From a virus: DNA of 35,252 bases. The position numbers and the translations under genes are program-made. This document shows, piece by piece, positions 19,178 to 27,903 of the stretch. The stretch lies in IMG/VR virus record IMGVR_UViG_3300009314_000048, positions 1 to 35,252 of that record, one strand, 5' to 3'. A model generated the notes under the pieces. The model did no database searches. It was not told where the DNA came from and saw only the letters and a list, made by a program, of their open reading frames with translations. The stretch's first letter is position 1. Each line of letters begins with the position of its first letter.

Positions 19178-21688
19178 ATGCCGAAACTCAAAGCCAGCGA
19201 CGTGTTCTGGGCGGCGTCCGAGCCACATCTACGGACGGCCCTGGCGAACCTGCACTCGGCAGCGACGGAACAGCAGATTTCGCTCGGGGACGGCCTGCTG
19301 GCCAAACTGGGGCCGGCCGGGCGGGACTCGGCGCCGGAGAAGTACGCGGTCAATCGCGGCGTGGCGGTGATCGACATCGCCGGCGTGCTGACCAAACACC
19401 CCACGATCTGGCAGATGATCTTCGGCGGGGCCACGATGCAGGACATGGCCGCGCAGATCCAGGCGGCGACGAAGGACCGCAAGGTCAAGAGCATCCTGCT
19501 GCGGATCGACTCGCCGGGCGGGACTGTCGCGGGCGTGAGCGACCTGGCCGACGCGATCTACAAGGCGCGGCAGTCGAAGCGCGTCGTGGCCTACATCTCG
19601 GACCTGGGCGCGAGCGGGGCGTACTGCGCGGCCAGCCAGGCCGACGCGATCTACGCCGACGTCGACGCGATGGTGGGATCCATTGGCGTGTACCTGGTCG
19701 TCGACGACCTGTCGAAGATGGCCGAGGACCGCGGCATCAAGGTCCACGTCATCAAGGCCGGCGAACACAAGGGCGACGGGGTCGCGGGAGCGGAAGTCAC
19801 GTCCTCGCAGATCAAGGAATTTCAGCGGACGGTCGACCAGCTCGCCGAGACGTTCGTCGACGCGGTCGCCCGGGGGCGGGGATGGGACCGGCAACGGGTC
19901 GAAAAACTGGCCGACGGGCGGGTCCACGTGGGGGTGCACGCGCAACAGCTCGGCCTGGTCGACGGGATCCGGTCCCTCGACGAGGTCGTGGCGGAGATGC
20001 AGAACGGAACCGGCGGGACGGCGCGAGCACAAGCTCGGCGGGTGCCGCTGTCACAACGATCACTCGGCGCCGCGAACGGAGTCGCGGCAGGAATCCACGA
20101 AGGAGCGAGACTCATGAACAAGATGCAACGACAGTACCTGGAGTCGCTCGGGCTCGATCCGAACTCGACCGACGAGGAAGCCCAGGAGCAGGTCGCGGCG
20201 CTGAGCGAGGCCGAGAAGGCAATGTTCGACGCCCTCGCCGACGCGAAGACGGCGGCACCTGCTCCCGCCCCCGAGCCGGAGCCGGTTGTCGAAGACAACG
20301 CGGCCGACGACGGGGCGATCGCCCGGCTGGCCGTGGCCGAGGAGCGGAAGCGCGTGGCGCACATCCGCAACACGGCGGCACGGTGCGGGTTCGACGCGGA
20401 CTGGGTGGCCAAGATGACCGACGGCGGCCACACGGCCGAGGCGGTCAACGGGGCGGCCCTGGAAAAGCTGGCGGCCGCGGAGAAGCCGGTGTCGCTCGGC
20501 GGCGAGAGCGTCGAGGCCGGAGCGGACCGCAACCGCGAGAGCCTCGGGCCCGCGATAGTCGACGCCGTCGCGATCCGCATGGGCGCGCGGCTGGTCGACA
20601 CCGAGCGGGATCCGCAACTGGGCCTGCGGCTGGGCAAGGAGCGGGAGGCGCACGGGCGAGCGAAGGAGTTCGCCGGCAAGCCGCTGTTCCAGATGGCGGA
20701 GATGTACCTGCGGGCCTGCGGCGTCGACGTGAGCGGACTGAGCCGGGCGCAGATCGCCGAGCGGGCGTTCGTCAACTGCCCGCGCGTGCCCCTGGCCGCC
20801 GGCGTTCACAGCACGTCGGACTTCCCGTACCTGCTGGCCGCCGCGTCGGGCAAACAGATGGCCACGCGATACGCGGAGATCCCGCCGCAGTGGCCGAAGT
20901 TCTGCAAGCGCGTCACGGCGCCGGACTTCAAGGAGCAGAAGCTCCTGAGCCTCAGTGAGATGCCCAACCTCGCGACGGTGACCGAAGGCAGCGAGTACAC
21001 CTACGGGACGCTCAGCGAGAACCAGGAGACCTGGACGCTGGCGAAGAAGGGCGTGATCTTCGCCCTGACGTGGGAAACGATCGTCAACGACGATCTCGGG
21101 GCCTTCAACGACCTGATCGCCGCCCAGGGCGCCGCGGGGCGACGGGCCGAGGACATCGTCGCCTTCGCGATCCTGACGGCCAACGCCGCACTGGCCGACA
21201 GCGTCGCACTGTTCCACGCGGCCACCCACGGCAACGACGCCGCCAGCGGCGGAGCGCCGACGATCACCACGCTGAACGCCGGCCGGGCCGCCATGGCGAT
21301 CCAGCAGGGGCTCGGCAGCGCGGCGTACGTCCTGAGCCGACCGGCGACGATCATCACCCCCGAGGCCCTCTGGGGCACGACCCAGACGCTGCTGAACAGC
21401 GAGGTCAACCCCGCCGACAGCCGCGGGCACGAGAAGAACATCTGGCAGGGCCGGCTGGAACACGTCAGCCACCCGCTGCTGGATGCGGACGACACCGGGC
21501 AGTGGTACCTGGCGGCCGACCCGCTGCAGGTCCCGACGATCGTCGTGGGCTTCCTGGAAGGGATGAACGGGCCGGAGCTGAGCCAGGAAGGCGGCTTCGA
21601 CACCGACACCCGGAAGTTCAAGGTCAAGCACGTGGTGGCGGCCAAGGCGGCCGACTACCGCGGCCTGTACCGCAACTCCGGGGCCTGA
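19178..21688 (+). CDS. ClpP/S49-like protease fused to scaffold and major capsid protein
   Basis: Three parts in one 836-residue frame. The S49/ClpP-type prohead protease (about 1-290) has ILLRIDSPGGTVAG, the nucleophile Ser about 146 in LGASGAYCAAS, and the likely base Lys about 198 in AGEHKGDG. An acidic, Ala/Pro-rich scaffold-like linker (about 313-510) follows. The Mu-type major capsid domain (about 520-836) has YAEIPPQWPKFCKRVTAPDF, VTEGSEYTYGTLSENQETW and FALTWETIVNDDLGAFNDLI. An in-frame ATG at 20114 has a perfect ribosome site (AAGGAG, eight bases upstream), so a 524-residue scaffold-capsid product is expected in excess, as with lambda C/Nu3. The protease would act on the linker during maturation. 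Confidence 0.95.
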   Translation: MPKLKASDVFWAASEPHLRTALANLHSAATEQQISLGDGLLAKLGPAGRDSAPEKYAVNRGVAVIDIAGVLTKHPTIWQMIFGGATMQDMAAQIQAATKDRKVKSILLRIDSPGGTVAGVSDLADAIYKARQSKRVVAYISDLGASGAYCAASQADAIYADVDAMVGSIGVYLVVDDLSKMAEDRGIKVHVIKAGEHKGDGVAGAEVTSSQIKEFQRTVDQLAETFVDAVARGRGWDRQRVEKLADGRVHVGVHAQQLGLVDGIRSLDEVVAEMQNGTGGTARAQARRVPLSQRSLGAANGVAAGIHEGARLMNKMQRQYLESLGLDPNSTDEEAQEQVAALSEAEKAMFDALADAKTAAPAPAPEPEPVVEDNAADDGAIARLAVAEERKRVAHIRNTAARCGFDADWVAKMTDGGHTAEAVNGAALEKLAAAEKPVSLGGESVEAGADRNRESLGPAIVDAVAIRMGARLVDTERDPQLGLRLGKEREAHGRAKEFAGKPLFQMAEMYLRACGVDVSGLSRAQIAERAFVNCPRVPLAAGVHSTSDFPYLLAAASGKQMATRYAEIPPQWPKFCKRVTAPDFKEQKLLSLSEMPNLATVTEGSEYTYGTLSENQETWTLAKKGVIFALTWETIVNDDLGAFNDLIAAQGAAGRRAEDIVAFAILTANAALADSVALFHAATHGNDAASGGAPTITTLNAGRAAMAIQQGLGSAAYVLSRPATIITPEALWGTTQTLLNSEVNPADSRGHEKNIWQGRLEHVSHPLLDADDTGQWYLAADPLQVPTIVVGFLEGMNGPELSQEGGFDTDTRKFKVKHVVAAKAADYRGLYRNSGA
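20100..20116 (+). promoter_or_regulatory. Internal ribosome-binding site and ATG for capsid product
   Basis: AAGGAG (20100-20105), an eight-base spacer and ATG (20114) in frame within the protease-capsid gene. It would start the protein MNKMQRQYLESLGLDPN, giving abundant capsid without protease. Confidence 0.75.
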
Positions 21689-21689
21689 C

Positions 21690-21722
21690 GGCAGGGACCA
21701 GGGACCCGGGACCAGGGACCTG
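21690..21722 (+). repeat. GGGACCA heptamer tract
   Basis: Four units between the capsid and decoration genes. A hairpin-forming GGGGCGGGAGCCCC (about 21753-21766) lies farther on in the same gap. Confidence 0.75.
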
Positions 21723-21784
21723 GCGAACGATAACGGAAACGACGCGGGCCGGGGCGGGAGCCCCGGCCGCAGGGAGACTGAACG

Positions 21785-22123
21785 ATGGCAACGAACTTCG
21801 TACAGGAAGGTGAGAAACTCACCACGACCAACGGCACGGGCTCGGACGTCGACAGCGGCGGCGTGATCGTCTGCGGCGTGACGATCCGCGTGGCGGCGGT
21901 CGACATCGCCAATGCGGCGAGCGGCGCGGCGTACACCCGCGGCGTGTTCACGCTGGCGGCCAAGTCGACCGACACGTGGTCCGACGGCGACCAGCTTTAC
22001 TGGGACTCGACCAACGCCGAGCTGACCACCACGGCGAGCGGCAACACGAAAGCCGGCACGGCGGTCGGCGCGAAGGCCGCCACCGTGACGACGTCCAACG
22101 TGCTGCTGAACGTCAACGGCTGA
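21785..22123 (+). CDS. Capsid decoration protein, DUF2190-like
   Basis: The 112-residue product (NFVQEGEKLTTTNGTGSDVD, SGGVIVCGVTIRVAAVDIAN, YTRGVFTLAAKSTDTWSDGD, LYWDSTNAELT) follows the DUF2190 pattern of small beta proteins placed just after major capsid genes. These are thought to form knobs or clamps on the outer capsid. GGGAGA lies upstream of the ATG. Position and pattern agree. Confidence 0.85.
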   Translation: MATNFVQEGEKLTTTNGTGSDVDSGGVIVCGVTIRVAAVDIANAASGAAYTRGVFTLAAKSTDTWSDGDQLYWDSTNAELTTTASGNTKAGTAVGAKAATVTTSNVLLNVNG

Positions 22124-22208
22124 TCCGGTGCGCGACAGGGCGGGGGCGGCGGCACCGAGGCCGCCCCCTCGCCCGCTCCGCGCGCGGACCCAGCGAAGGA
22201 GCTGAACG

Positions 22209-22565
22209 ATGGCGGGCAGTACTGCAAAGGACGACAAGGTCCACGAGCAGGTGGACATGGTCGGGGAGAACGACTACGTCCCCGCGGGCATCCATCGCAT
22301 CGCGCCCACGAGCACGTCGAAGGACCTGGCGACGCTGATCGGCGACACGCTGCCGGACGACATCGTGCGGATCGTGATCGTTCGCGAAGAGGGCGAAACC
22401 GAGGCGATCCGGTACGAGCTGTCGGGGACGGCGTCGGCGACGAGCCCGGAATGGCCCCCGGCCGGAATGAGCCTGCCGGTGACGGATACGCAGGCGGGCA
22501 CGATCGAGCTGTTCGCGGCCAGCACCACGAACGCGATGCTGATCCTCCTGACAGAGAGGAGCTGA
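22209..22565 (+). CDS. Hypothetical virion protein
   Basis: AAGGAG lies eight bases before the ATG. The 118-residue product has a short charged start, then alternating beta-strand segments (DIVRIVIVREEGETEAIRYE, AGTIELFAASTTNAMLILLT). No known motif. The place between the decoration gene and a large surface protein suggests a structural role. Confidence 0.6.
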   Translation: MAGSTAKDDKVHEQVDMVGENDYVPAGIHRIAPTSTSKDLATLIGDTLPDDIVRIVIVREEGETEAIRYELSGTASATSPEWPPAGMSLPVTDTQAGTIELFAASTTNAMLILLTERS

Positions 22566-22569
22566 GTCC

Positions 22570-24348
22570 GTGTCGACGATCACCTCCAACGGGACCGGCG
22601 GCGGCAACTGGTCGGCGACGGCGACGTGGGCCGGCAGCGTGGTTCCGGTCAATGGCGACGACGTTGTGATCGCCGCCAACGATACGGTCACCTTCGACGT
22701 CGACCAGAGCGGCTTCGCCAACGGCATCGCCGGGATCACGTTGAACGCCGGGGCGAAGATCGTTGTGTCGACTTCCGCCGGAACGTATTGCCTCAAGACG
22801 AGCGCGACCATCACGTCGTCCACGGGCAGCGGCGGGGCTGCGTATTTCGAGGCGGGCGATCTCACGACGGCCCTGCCGGCGAACGTCAGTTTCACGATCG
22901 AGCTGACGGCCAACACCATCGACCTGTTCACCGTGCAGGACGAACCCAGCGATTGCGACATCAACATCCTGATCTGCGATGCGAAGGGATCGAGCGACGA
23001 CGCGAATCGCCACGCGGCGCTGACCAGCGATTGCGAGTCGGCGGCCGTCCTGGCCCTGCGGGAGAACATCGACGCGCTGGAGGTCGGCGACACGGTGGAG
23101 ATCTGCCGGGCGAAGTACGACTTCGAGACAGGCGTAGTGCAGAGCATCGACAGCGAGGCAAAGACCGTCACGCTCACGGGGGCGGTCAGCAAGACCTACG
23201 AGGCCGGCAGCGACGTGGTGTGCCTCACGTCGAACATCGAGATCTTCGGAACGGGGCCGGGCAACGGGTCAAGCATGGTGCAGGGCAATCTGCATAACAG
23301 CACCATCCGGGCGGCAGTTCACGACTTCAAGACCGGCATCGAAAGCACGCCCGGCCACTGCCGGAACAATGTCGGGGACGGTCCCTGGTACGAGTTGATG
23401 AGAGCGTTCTTCCAGGGGACGAGCAACGTGTTTGCCGGGACGTATCGTGCGGCCAGCGGAAACTACTACTGGTCATACAACCCGAAGAACCACATCCTCG
23501 CGCCGAGCGGGTTGATCTACGGGACGTATCGCCCGAATTACAACTACCAGGGCGAACTGCGGATGGTCTACAACGGGCGGATTTCCAACGGCGACTACGG
23601 GCCGTTCAAGATCCCTCTGCAATCGAACGGCCTGGAGCTGGAGCGGCTGACCTACTGTGTGTATTCCTGCACCTCGACCCCCGGCGGGGGCGTGCGGAAC
23701 CTGACGATTCGGGGCCATAACCAGGGATTCAGCGGAGGCACGGCCCGCTTCGTCGCGCGGAACGTGGAGTTCGTGGATACGAACAACAACGATTTCATCT
23801 CCGCGCCAATCGCGGGGGACGAGCAGGATTCCGGGCTGTCCGACTGGTTCAAGTTCTACAACTTCACCGATCCGACCGGAACCTACGCGAGATACAAGCG
23901 GATGACGTGCGGGTCGATCAAGACCGACTCGACGCCGCCGGCCGGCGGGCCGAGCGAGGCCGACGAGTGGACCTTCACGGACAACGCGTGTCCGCTGTAC
24001 TGGGACGAGCGGGTCCTGCTGGGGCCCGGCGAACGGGTCAACGCGACCTGCTGGGCACAGAAGGCCCAGGCGATGGACGCGGAGTTCACGCTGGAACTGA
24101 TCGAGCCCGACGACGACCCGTTCGACCTGTATCCGCACGAGCCGACGCGGACGGGGTACACGACGCTGGCGGCCGATGCGATGACGGCCGACGCCGACAC
24201 CTGGGAGAAGCTCGCCGCCACCCACGTCAACAGCGGCAGCGGATACCAGGAAGTGATCGTCCGCGTCCGGGCCCGCAACGGCAGCGGAACGGGACACGCG
24301 AAACTCGACATCAAACGCCCGGAGGGCGCCGGCCTGCTGGTGGCGTAA
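22570..24348 (+). CDS. Large beta-rich surface protein, adhesin-like
   Basis: GTG start with GAGGAG upstream. The first 110 residues (GGNWSATATWAGSVVPVNGD, DVVIAANDTVTFDVDQSG) resemble the start of G8-type and beta-helix proteins found in surface and fibre proteins. The middle (230-430) has repeated short strands rich in Asn/Gly/Tyr (NYYWSYNPKNHILAPSGLIY, VRNLTIRGHNQGFSGGTARF), suggesting a beta solenoid. The last 150 residues look like a jelly-roll domain. It sits among head genes rather than at the tail tip, so it may be a capsid fibre or spike binding host polysaccharide. No enzyme motif is visible. Confidence 0.65.
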   Translation: MSTITSNGTGGGNWSATATWAGSVVPVNGDDVVIAANDTVTFDVDQSGFANGIAGITLNAGAKIVVSTSAGTYCLKTSATITSSTGSGGAAYFEAGDLTTALPANVSFTIELTANTIDLFTVQDEPSDCDINILICDAKGSSDDANRHAALTSDCESAAVLALRENIDALEVGDTVEICRAKYDFETGVVQSIDSEAKTVTLTGAVSKTYEAGSDVVCLTSNIEIFGTGPGNGSSMVQGNLHNSTIRAAVHDFKTGIESTPGHCRNNVGDGPWYELMRAFFQGTSNVFAGTYRAASGNYYWSYNPKNHILAPSGLIYGTYRPNYNYQGELRMVYNGRISNGDYGPFKIPLQSNGLELERLTYCVYSCTSTPGGGVRNLTIRGHNQGFSGGTARFVARNVEFVDTNNNDFISAPIAGDEQDSGLSDWFKFYNFTDPTGTYARYKRMTCGSIKTDSTPPAGGPSEADEWTFTDNACPLYWDERVLLGPGERVNATCWAQKAQAMDAEFTLELIEPDDDPFDLYPHEPTRTGYTTLAADAMTADADTWEKLAATHVNSGSGYQEVIVRVRARNGSGTGHAKLDIKRPEGAGLLVA

Positions 24349-24361
24349 CGGGAGATGAACC

Positions 24362-24565
24362 ATGTGTGACGGGATGCTTCCGGAATGCAGACAGATGGCC
24401 AGGCAGGTGCAGGAGATGCACAAGACGCTCCACGGCAACGGCAACGTGAAAGACAGCATGGTCCACCGGATGGCGTCGCTCGAAGCGGCGGTGAAGTACA
24501 TCCCGATCGGCGTGGGCATCGTCCTGGTCGTGGTGCAGATCGTGCTGGCCGTCGCCCAGGGCTGA
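24362..24565 (+). CDS. Small membrane protein, holin-like (XhlA type)
   Basis: GGGAG lies nine bases before the ATG. Residues 1-45 form a helix with coiled-coil spacing (RQMARQVQEMHKTLHGNGNV); residues 46-66 are one membrane segment (YIPIGVGIVLVVVQIVLAVA). This is the plan of XhlA-type and other single-segment phage membrane proteins that help holins. The lipoprotein and holin-like genes follow, so a lysis role is inferred. Confidence 0.6.
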   Translation: MCDGMLPECRQMARQVQEMHKTLHGNGNVKDSMVHRMASLEAAVKYIPIGVGIVLVVVQIVLAVAQG

Positions 24566-24601
24566 CAACGACACCGGAGGGGGAGAAGGACAGGCGGAAA
24601 G

Positions 24602-24976
24602 ATGAAACTCGTGCGATGGATGATGACGGCGATGCTGCTGACCAGCGCGGCCGGCTGCACCGTCAAGCCCTCCTGGTGGCCGACGACGCCGAAGCAGGAC
24701 CTGCTGGCCGCCCGCACGGCCTATTCCGCAGCGGCGAAGGCGATCACGATGTATCGCACCATGGGCGCCTTCACGAAGTCCCAGGGCGAGACGATCGACG
24801 ATGCCGCCGACGCGGCCATGGAGATGCTCGCCCGCTGGGAGGCGGCGATCGAGCTGGGGCAGCCGACGGCGGTCGTCGTGAGAGAATGGAACCGGATCCT
24901 GTTGGAGCTGGTTACCAAGCAAATGCAGGGCAAGCAGTGGTATGACGCCCAGAAGGCGAAAGGAGAAGTGCCATGA
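24602..24976 (+). CDS. Phage lipoprotein, spanin-like candidate
   Basis: A clear lipoprotein signal: MKLVRWMMTAMLLTSAAGC, with cleavage before Cys19 and the lipobox SAAGC. The mature 106 residues begin with a Pro-rich stretch (TVKPSWWPTTPKQD), followed by helices. Outer-membrane lipoproteins in lysis cassettes often act as outer spanins, but here the mature part is mostly helical and long, so this is only a possibility. ATGA overlap joins it to the next gene. Confidence 0.65.
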   Translation: MKLVRWMMTAMLLTSAAGCTVKPSWWPTTPKQDLLAARTAYSAAAKAITMYRTMGAFTKSQGETIDDAADAAMEMLARWEAAIELGQPTAVVVREWNRILLELVTKQMQGKQWYDAQKAKGEVP

Positions 24977-25182
24977 GCGGTACCGAACTCCTGCAGGCGC
25001 TGTGGCTGGCGAACCTGATCGCGGCGCCGGCGGTGCAACTGGTGGAGAACTTTGTGAACGCGGGGGTGGATCCGACGCCGGAGCAGATGGCGGCGGCGAA
25101 AGCGGAAAACGAGGCCGACACGGATGCCCTGCACGCGGCGGGGCAGCACGACAGGCCCGATGAGGAAGGAGACGGACAGTGA
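24973..25182 (+). CDS. Small amphipathic protein of lysis-like cassette
   Basis: Starts by ATGA overlap after AAAGGAGAAGTGCC, a good ribosome site. The first 28 residues (LLQALWLANLIAAPAVQLVE) are hydrophobic enough for one membrane-associated helix; the tail is acidic. It ends by GTGA overlap with the holin-like gene. Role unknown; operon position suggests a lysis accessory. Confidence 0.55.
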   Translation: MSGTELLQALWLANLIAAPAVQLVENFVNAGVDPTPEQMAAAKAENEADTDALHAAGQHDRPDEEGDGQ

Positions 25183-25400
25183 ACGGGTCAAAGAGGCTGC
25201 TCGAGAGCAAGACGTTCTGGGGCGCGGTGATCACGCTGGTGGCGTCGGGACTGCTTGTGTTCGGCGTCGCCGTGACGCCGGAAGAGCAGGAGGCGGCCGG
25301 GAATGCGGTGCTCAGAATCGTCGGCGGCGTCGGCGAGATCGTCGGGTTCGTCGTCGTGATCATCGGACGGATCAAGGCAGAGAAACGAATCGGACAGTGA
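25179..25400 (+). CDS. Holin-like protein
   Basis: GTG start overlapping the previous stop; GAAGGAG lies upstream. The 73-residue product has two membrane segments: FWGAVITLVASGLLVFGVAV (about 13-32) and GEIVGFVVVIIGRIKA (about 51-67), with VTPEEQEAA between. This SKTFWG...GRIKAEK layout is typical of a small phage holin family that makes holes in the inner membrane so that the muralytic enzyme can pass. It is followed by GTGA overlap with the glycosyltransferase gene. Confidence 0.75.
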   Translation: MNGSKRLLESKTFWGAVITLVASGLLVFGVAVTPEEQEAAGNAVLRIVGGVGEIVGFVVVIIGRIKAEKRIGQ

Positions 25401-27346
25401 CGACAGGGACGAGACAACCCGTCGCCTGCGCGGCGAGCGGCCTGGCGCCGCTCGCTGTCGATGCGTACCTCCGGCGGTACGAGGGCCAGCGGTTCACCAT
25501 CGTCGGCAAGGGGCCCACGCGGTTCCGGTTCGAGAACCTCGTCGAATGCGACGGGCCCGTGATCTTCCTGAACGACGCCGTCCAGTTCGAGGCCTTCGCC
25601 GCGAACGCGCCCGAAACGTTCTTCTTCGCGCACGACAAGCGACAGGAAATCTGGCTGCCGAGGATCCGCTCCACCGCCGTCCTGCCCGAGAGCGGGGCGG
25701 AAGACAGCGGGGCGGGGCGGCCGATGATTTCCGTGGCCTCGCTCGACGTCGAGCCGGCGGGGCCCGTCGTGAGCTACCGCTGGGGCGGGTGGTACGGCGA
25801 TGGGCTGGCCAGGCACACGCGGGAAGACGTGGCGGCCAGCGGACAACTCGCGCTCAACTGCGGGACGATCCACTCGGCGATTCACTTCGCCTGGCTCTGC
25901 GGCGCCGGCGAGGTGCGCTTTGTCGGCTGCGACGGCTTTGCACCCGGCTACGACGACCGCGTGAGCATCGACTCGGGCGGGCGGCCGCTGGGGGCGTTCG
26001 CGAAGATCCGCCAGGTGCAGGACCGGATGTGCTGCTCCCTGCAGCTGCCGACGCGATACGTCAACGAGGCCAGGCTCGAACCCGCCATGCCCCGCAAGGC
26101 ACACTTCATCTGGTTCGGGCCGGTGCCGTCGTGGGTCCGGCGGAATGTGGAGACGTTCGGGAAGATGCACCCGGCCTGGGACGTGAAGCTCTGGCAGGAC
26201 CTGCCGGCGGACATGCCCGAAGACCTGGCGATCGCCGCGGTCGACAACCCGCAGCTCTGCAGCCGAAGCGACATCCTCAGCTACTGGCTGCTGCACACCC
26301 GCGGCGGGATCTACCTGGACTGCGACGCCGTGACGCTTCGCAGCTTCGAGCCCCTGCGAAACTTCGACGCGTGGGTGTGGCTGCAGCACGACGGGCGGCT
26401 GAACTGCTCGGCCATGGGCTCGGCGCCCGGATCCACGGCGTTCGAGCTGATCCTGCAGGCCGTGCGGGAAGTCGCCCGGGAGGCGGGGCCCAAGATACGG
26501 ACGAGCTACGGGCCCAAGCTGCTGACCGACCTGTTCGGCAGCGGCGGCGAGCGGTCCAGCCGCCACATGGACGTGCTGCCGACGCACTACTTCGGCCTGC
26601 TGGTCGACCAGAAACAGGCCCAGCCGTTCTGGCGGGCCTCGCGGAGCGAGCGCGAGGCGATCATCGACATGAACCGCCACGGGATCACCGACCCGGTCGA
26701 GCCGTACAGCATTCACCTGTGGGGTGTGGACGGATCCAGCCTGCGCGGATGCTTCGGGCGAGGCGACGCGCTGGGCACGCGGCTGCGATACCTGGCCGCG
26801 AAGCGAGGCCCGATCCGCGGGGCCGAGGTCGGCGTGCTCACCGGGCGGCTCAGCGAGCACGTCCTGCGGATGGTGCCCGAGCTGTACCTCTACATGGTCG
26901 ACCGCTGGGCGGCCGTCCCGGCCGACAGCCGGTACGCGCGCAGCGGCGACACGGCGGCGCAACTGAGCCAGGCCGAGCAGGACCAGCACTACGAGTCCGC
27001 GAAAGCGGCTACGGAGTTCGCCAAAGAGCGGCGGGAACTGATTCGCATGGACAGCGCCGAGGCCGCGAAGGCCTGTCCCGACGGGGCCCTCGACTTCGTC
27101 TTCATCGACGCCGACCACACGTACGAAGGGGCCCGCGACGACATCGCCGCCTGGGCACGTACGGTCCGCCCCGGCGGGATGCTGTGCGGGCACGACATCG
27201 ACAACCCCGCCGGTGGCGTCACGCTCGGCAACGCCAACTGGGGCGTCCGCAAGGCCGTCGAGGAGTTTCTGGCGTCCGGGAGCTGGCCGGGAGCGACGCT
27301 CGAACTGGGCGGGGAGTTCACCTGGTACGTGAGGAGGCCGGAATGA
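25397..27346 (+). CDS. DUF115-like / GT32 glycosyltransferase / methyltransferase fusion
   Basis: GTG start overlapping the holin stop; 649 residues in three parts. Residues 1-215: a DUF115/MptE-like fold (RFTIVGKGPTRFRFENLV, VIFLNDAVQFEAF, NCGTIHSAIHFAWLCGAGEV). Residues about 235-460: a GT32-type sugar transferase, with KAHFIWFGPVPSWV and the DxD motif D308-C-D310 in GGIYLDCDAV, which holds the metal and nucleotide sugar. Residues about 470-649: a class I S-adenosylmethionine methyltransferase, with AEVGVLTGRLSEHVL and LDFVFIDADHTYEGARDD, then VRPGGMLCGHDI. It may glycosylate or methyl-cap a virion or host-surface glycan. Overlaps the next DUF115-like gene by ATGA. Confidence 0.85.
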   Translation: MTTGTRQPVACAASGLAPLAVDAYLRRYEGQRFTIVGKGPTRFRFENLVECDGPVIFLNDAVQFEAFAANAPETFFFAHDKRQEIWLPRIRSTAVLPESGAEDSGAGRPMISVASLDVEPAGPVVSYRWGGWYGDGLARHTREDVAASGQLALNCGTIHSAIHFAWLCGAGEVRFVGCDGFAPGYDDRVSIDSGGRPLGAFAKIRQVQDRMCCSLQLPTRYVNEARLEPAMPRKAHFIWFGPVPSWVRRNVETFGKMHPAWDVKLWQDLPADMPEDLAIAAVDNPQLCSRSDILSYWLLHTRGGIYLDCDAVTLRSFEPLRNFDAWVWLQHDGRLNCSAMGSAPGSTAFELILQAVREVAREAGPKIRTSYGPKLLTDLFGSGGERSSRHMDVLPTHYFGLLVDQKQAQPFWRASRSEREAIIDMNRHGITDPVEPYSIHLWGVDGSSLRGCFGRGDALGTRLRYLAAKRGPIRGAEVGVLTGRLSEHVLRMVPELYLYMVDRWAAVPADSRYARSGDTAAQLSQAEQDQHYESAKAATEFAKERRELIRMDSAEAAKACPDGALDFVFIDADHTYEGARDDIAAWARTVRPGGMLCGHDIDNPAGGVTLGNANWGVRKAVEEFLASGSWPGATLELGGEFTWYVRRPE

Positions 27347-27903
27347 ACGTGCCCTTCGCCAGGCCGGTGCACGCCGCCGCGGTGCTCTGCCCGGGGCCGA
27401 GCCTCTACGAGCTCGACGGCACCGGGAACCCCGACGCGGTGATCGCGGTCAACCGCGCGGCGACGGTGTTCGGCGCGGATTTCTGGGTGACCCTCGACGC
27501 CTACACCGCCGACTGGGACGAGGTCGTGGGCACGCCCGCGCTGGTCTGCACGCACGTCGTGCGCAACAAGATCATCGAGGGGCACCCCGCCCTCGCCGCC
27601 GGCGGGCACGTGGAAGTCGACCGGCTGACGCTGCCCGGCGGGGGACTGGCGCAGCCGTTCGTCCGGTGGGGATGGGGGGCGGCGGTGCTGACCGCCGCCG
27701 CCGTGGGCGCCGTCCGCATCGACTGCTACGGCATGGACTGGGAAGGCGAGGGCGACTTCGACGGCTTCTGCAGCAGCCACCAGAACCGCACGCCCGCACG
27801 GTGGGGGCGGGAAAAGAAACTGTTTGGCCGGCTGCGAGGGAAACTGGCCGCGGACGGGATCTCGCTGCAGCGGCACGTGCCGGCCGGGAGGGCGACGGCA
27901 TGA
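27343..27903 (+). CDS. DUF115/MptE-like protein
   Basis: Starts by ATGA overlap with the three-domain gene and ends by ATGA overlap with a head-tail connector gene. The 186 residues show AAVLCPGPSLYELD (a GPS loop seen in this group), AVIAVNRAATVFGADFWVT and WGWGAAVLTAAAVGAVRIDCYGMDWEG. It resembles the N-terminal part of its neighbour, so the two are probably related and may work together. The biochemical reaction is not known; I link it to sugar transfer by context only. Confidence 0.7.
   Translation: MNVPFARPVHAAAVLCPGPSLYELDGTGNPDAVIAVNRAATVFGADFWVTLDAYTADWDEVVGTPALVCTHVVRNKIIEGHPALAAGGHVEVDRLTLPGGGLAQPFVRWGWGAAVLTAAAVGAVRIDCYGMDWEGEGDFDGFCSSHQNRTPARWGREKKLFGRLRGKLAADGISLQRHVPAGRATA

Noticed and set aside
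19178-21688. Mu-like transposable phage
   Set aside because: Only the capsid part is Mu-like; no transposase, Mu-type regulators or contractile-tail genes are visible, and the terminase is of the GpA type.
24311-27193. Long minus-strand frame of 960 residues
   Set aside because: Antisense to the holin, lipoprotein and glycosyltransferase genes, which have clear motifs on the + strand.
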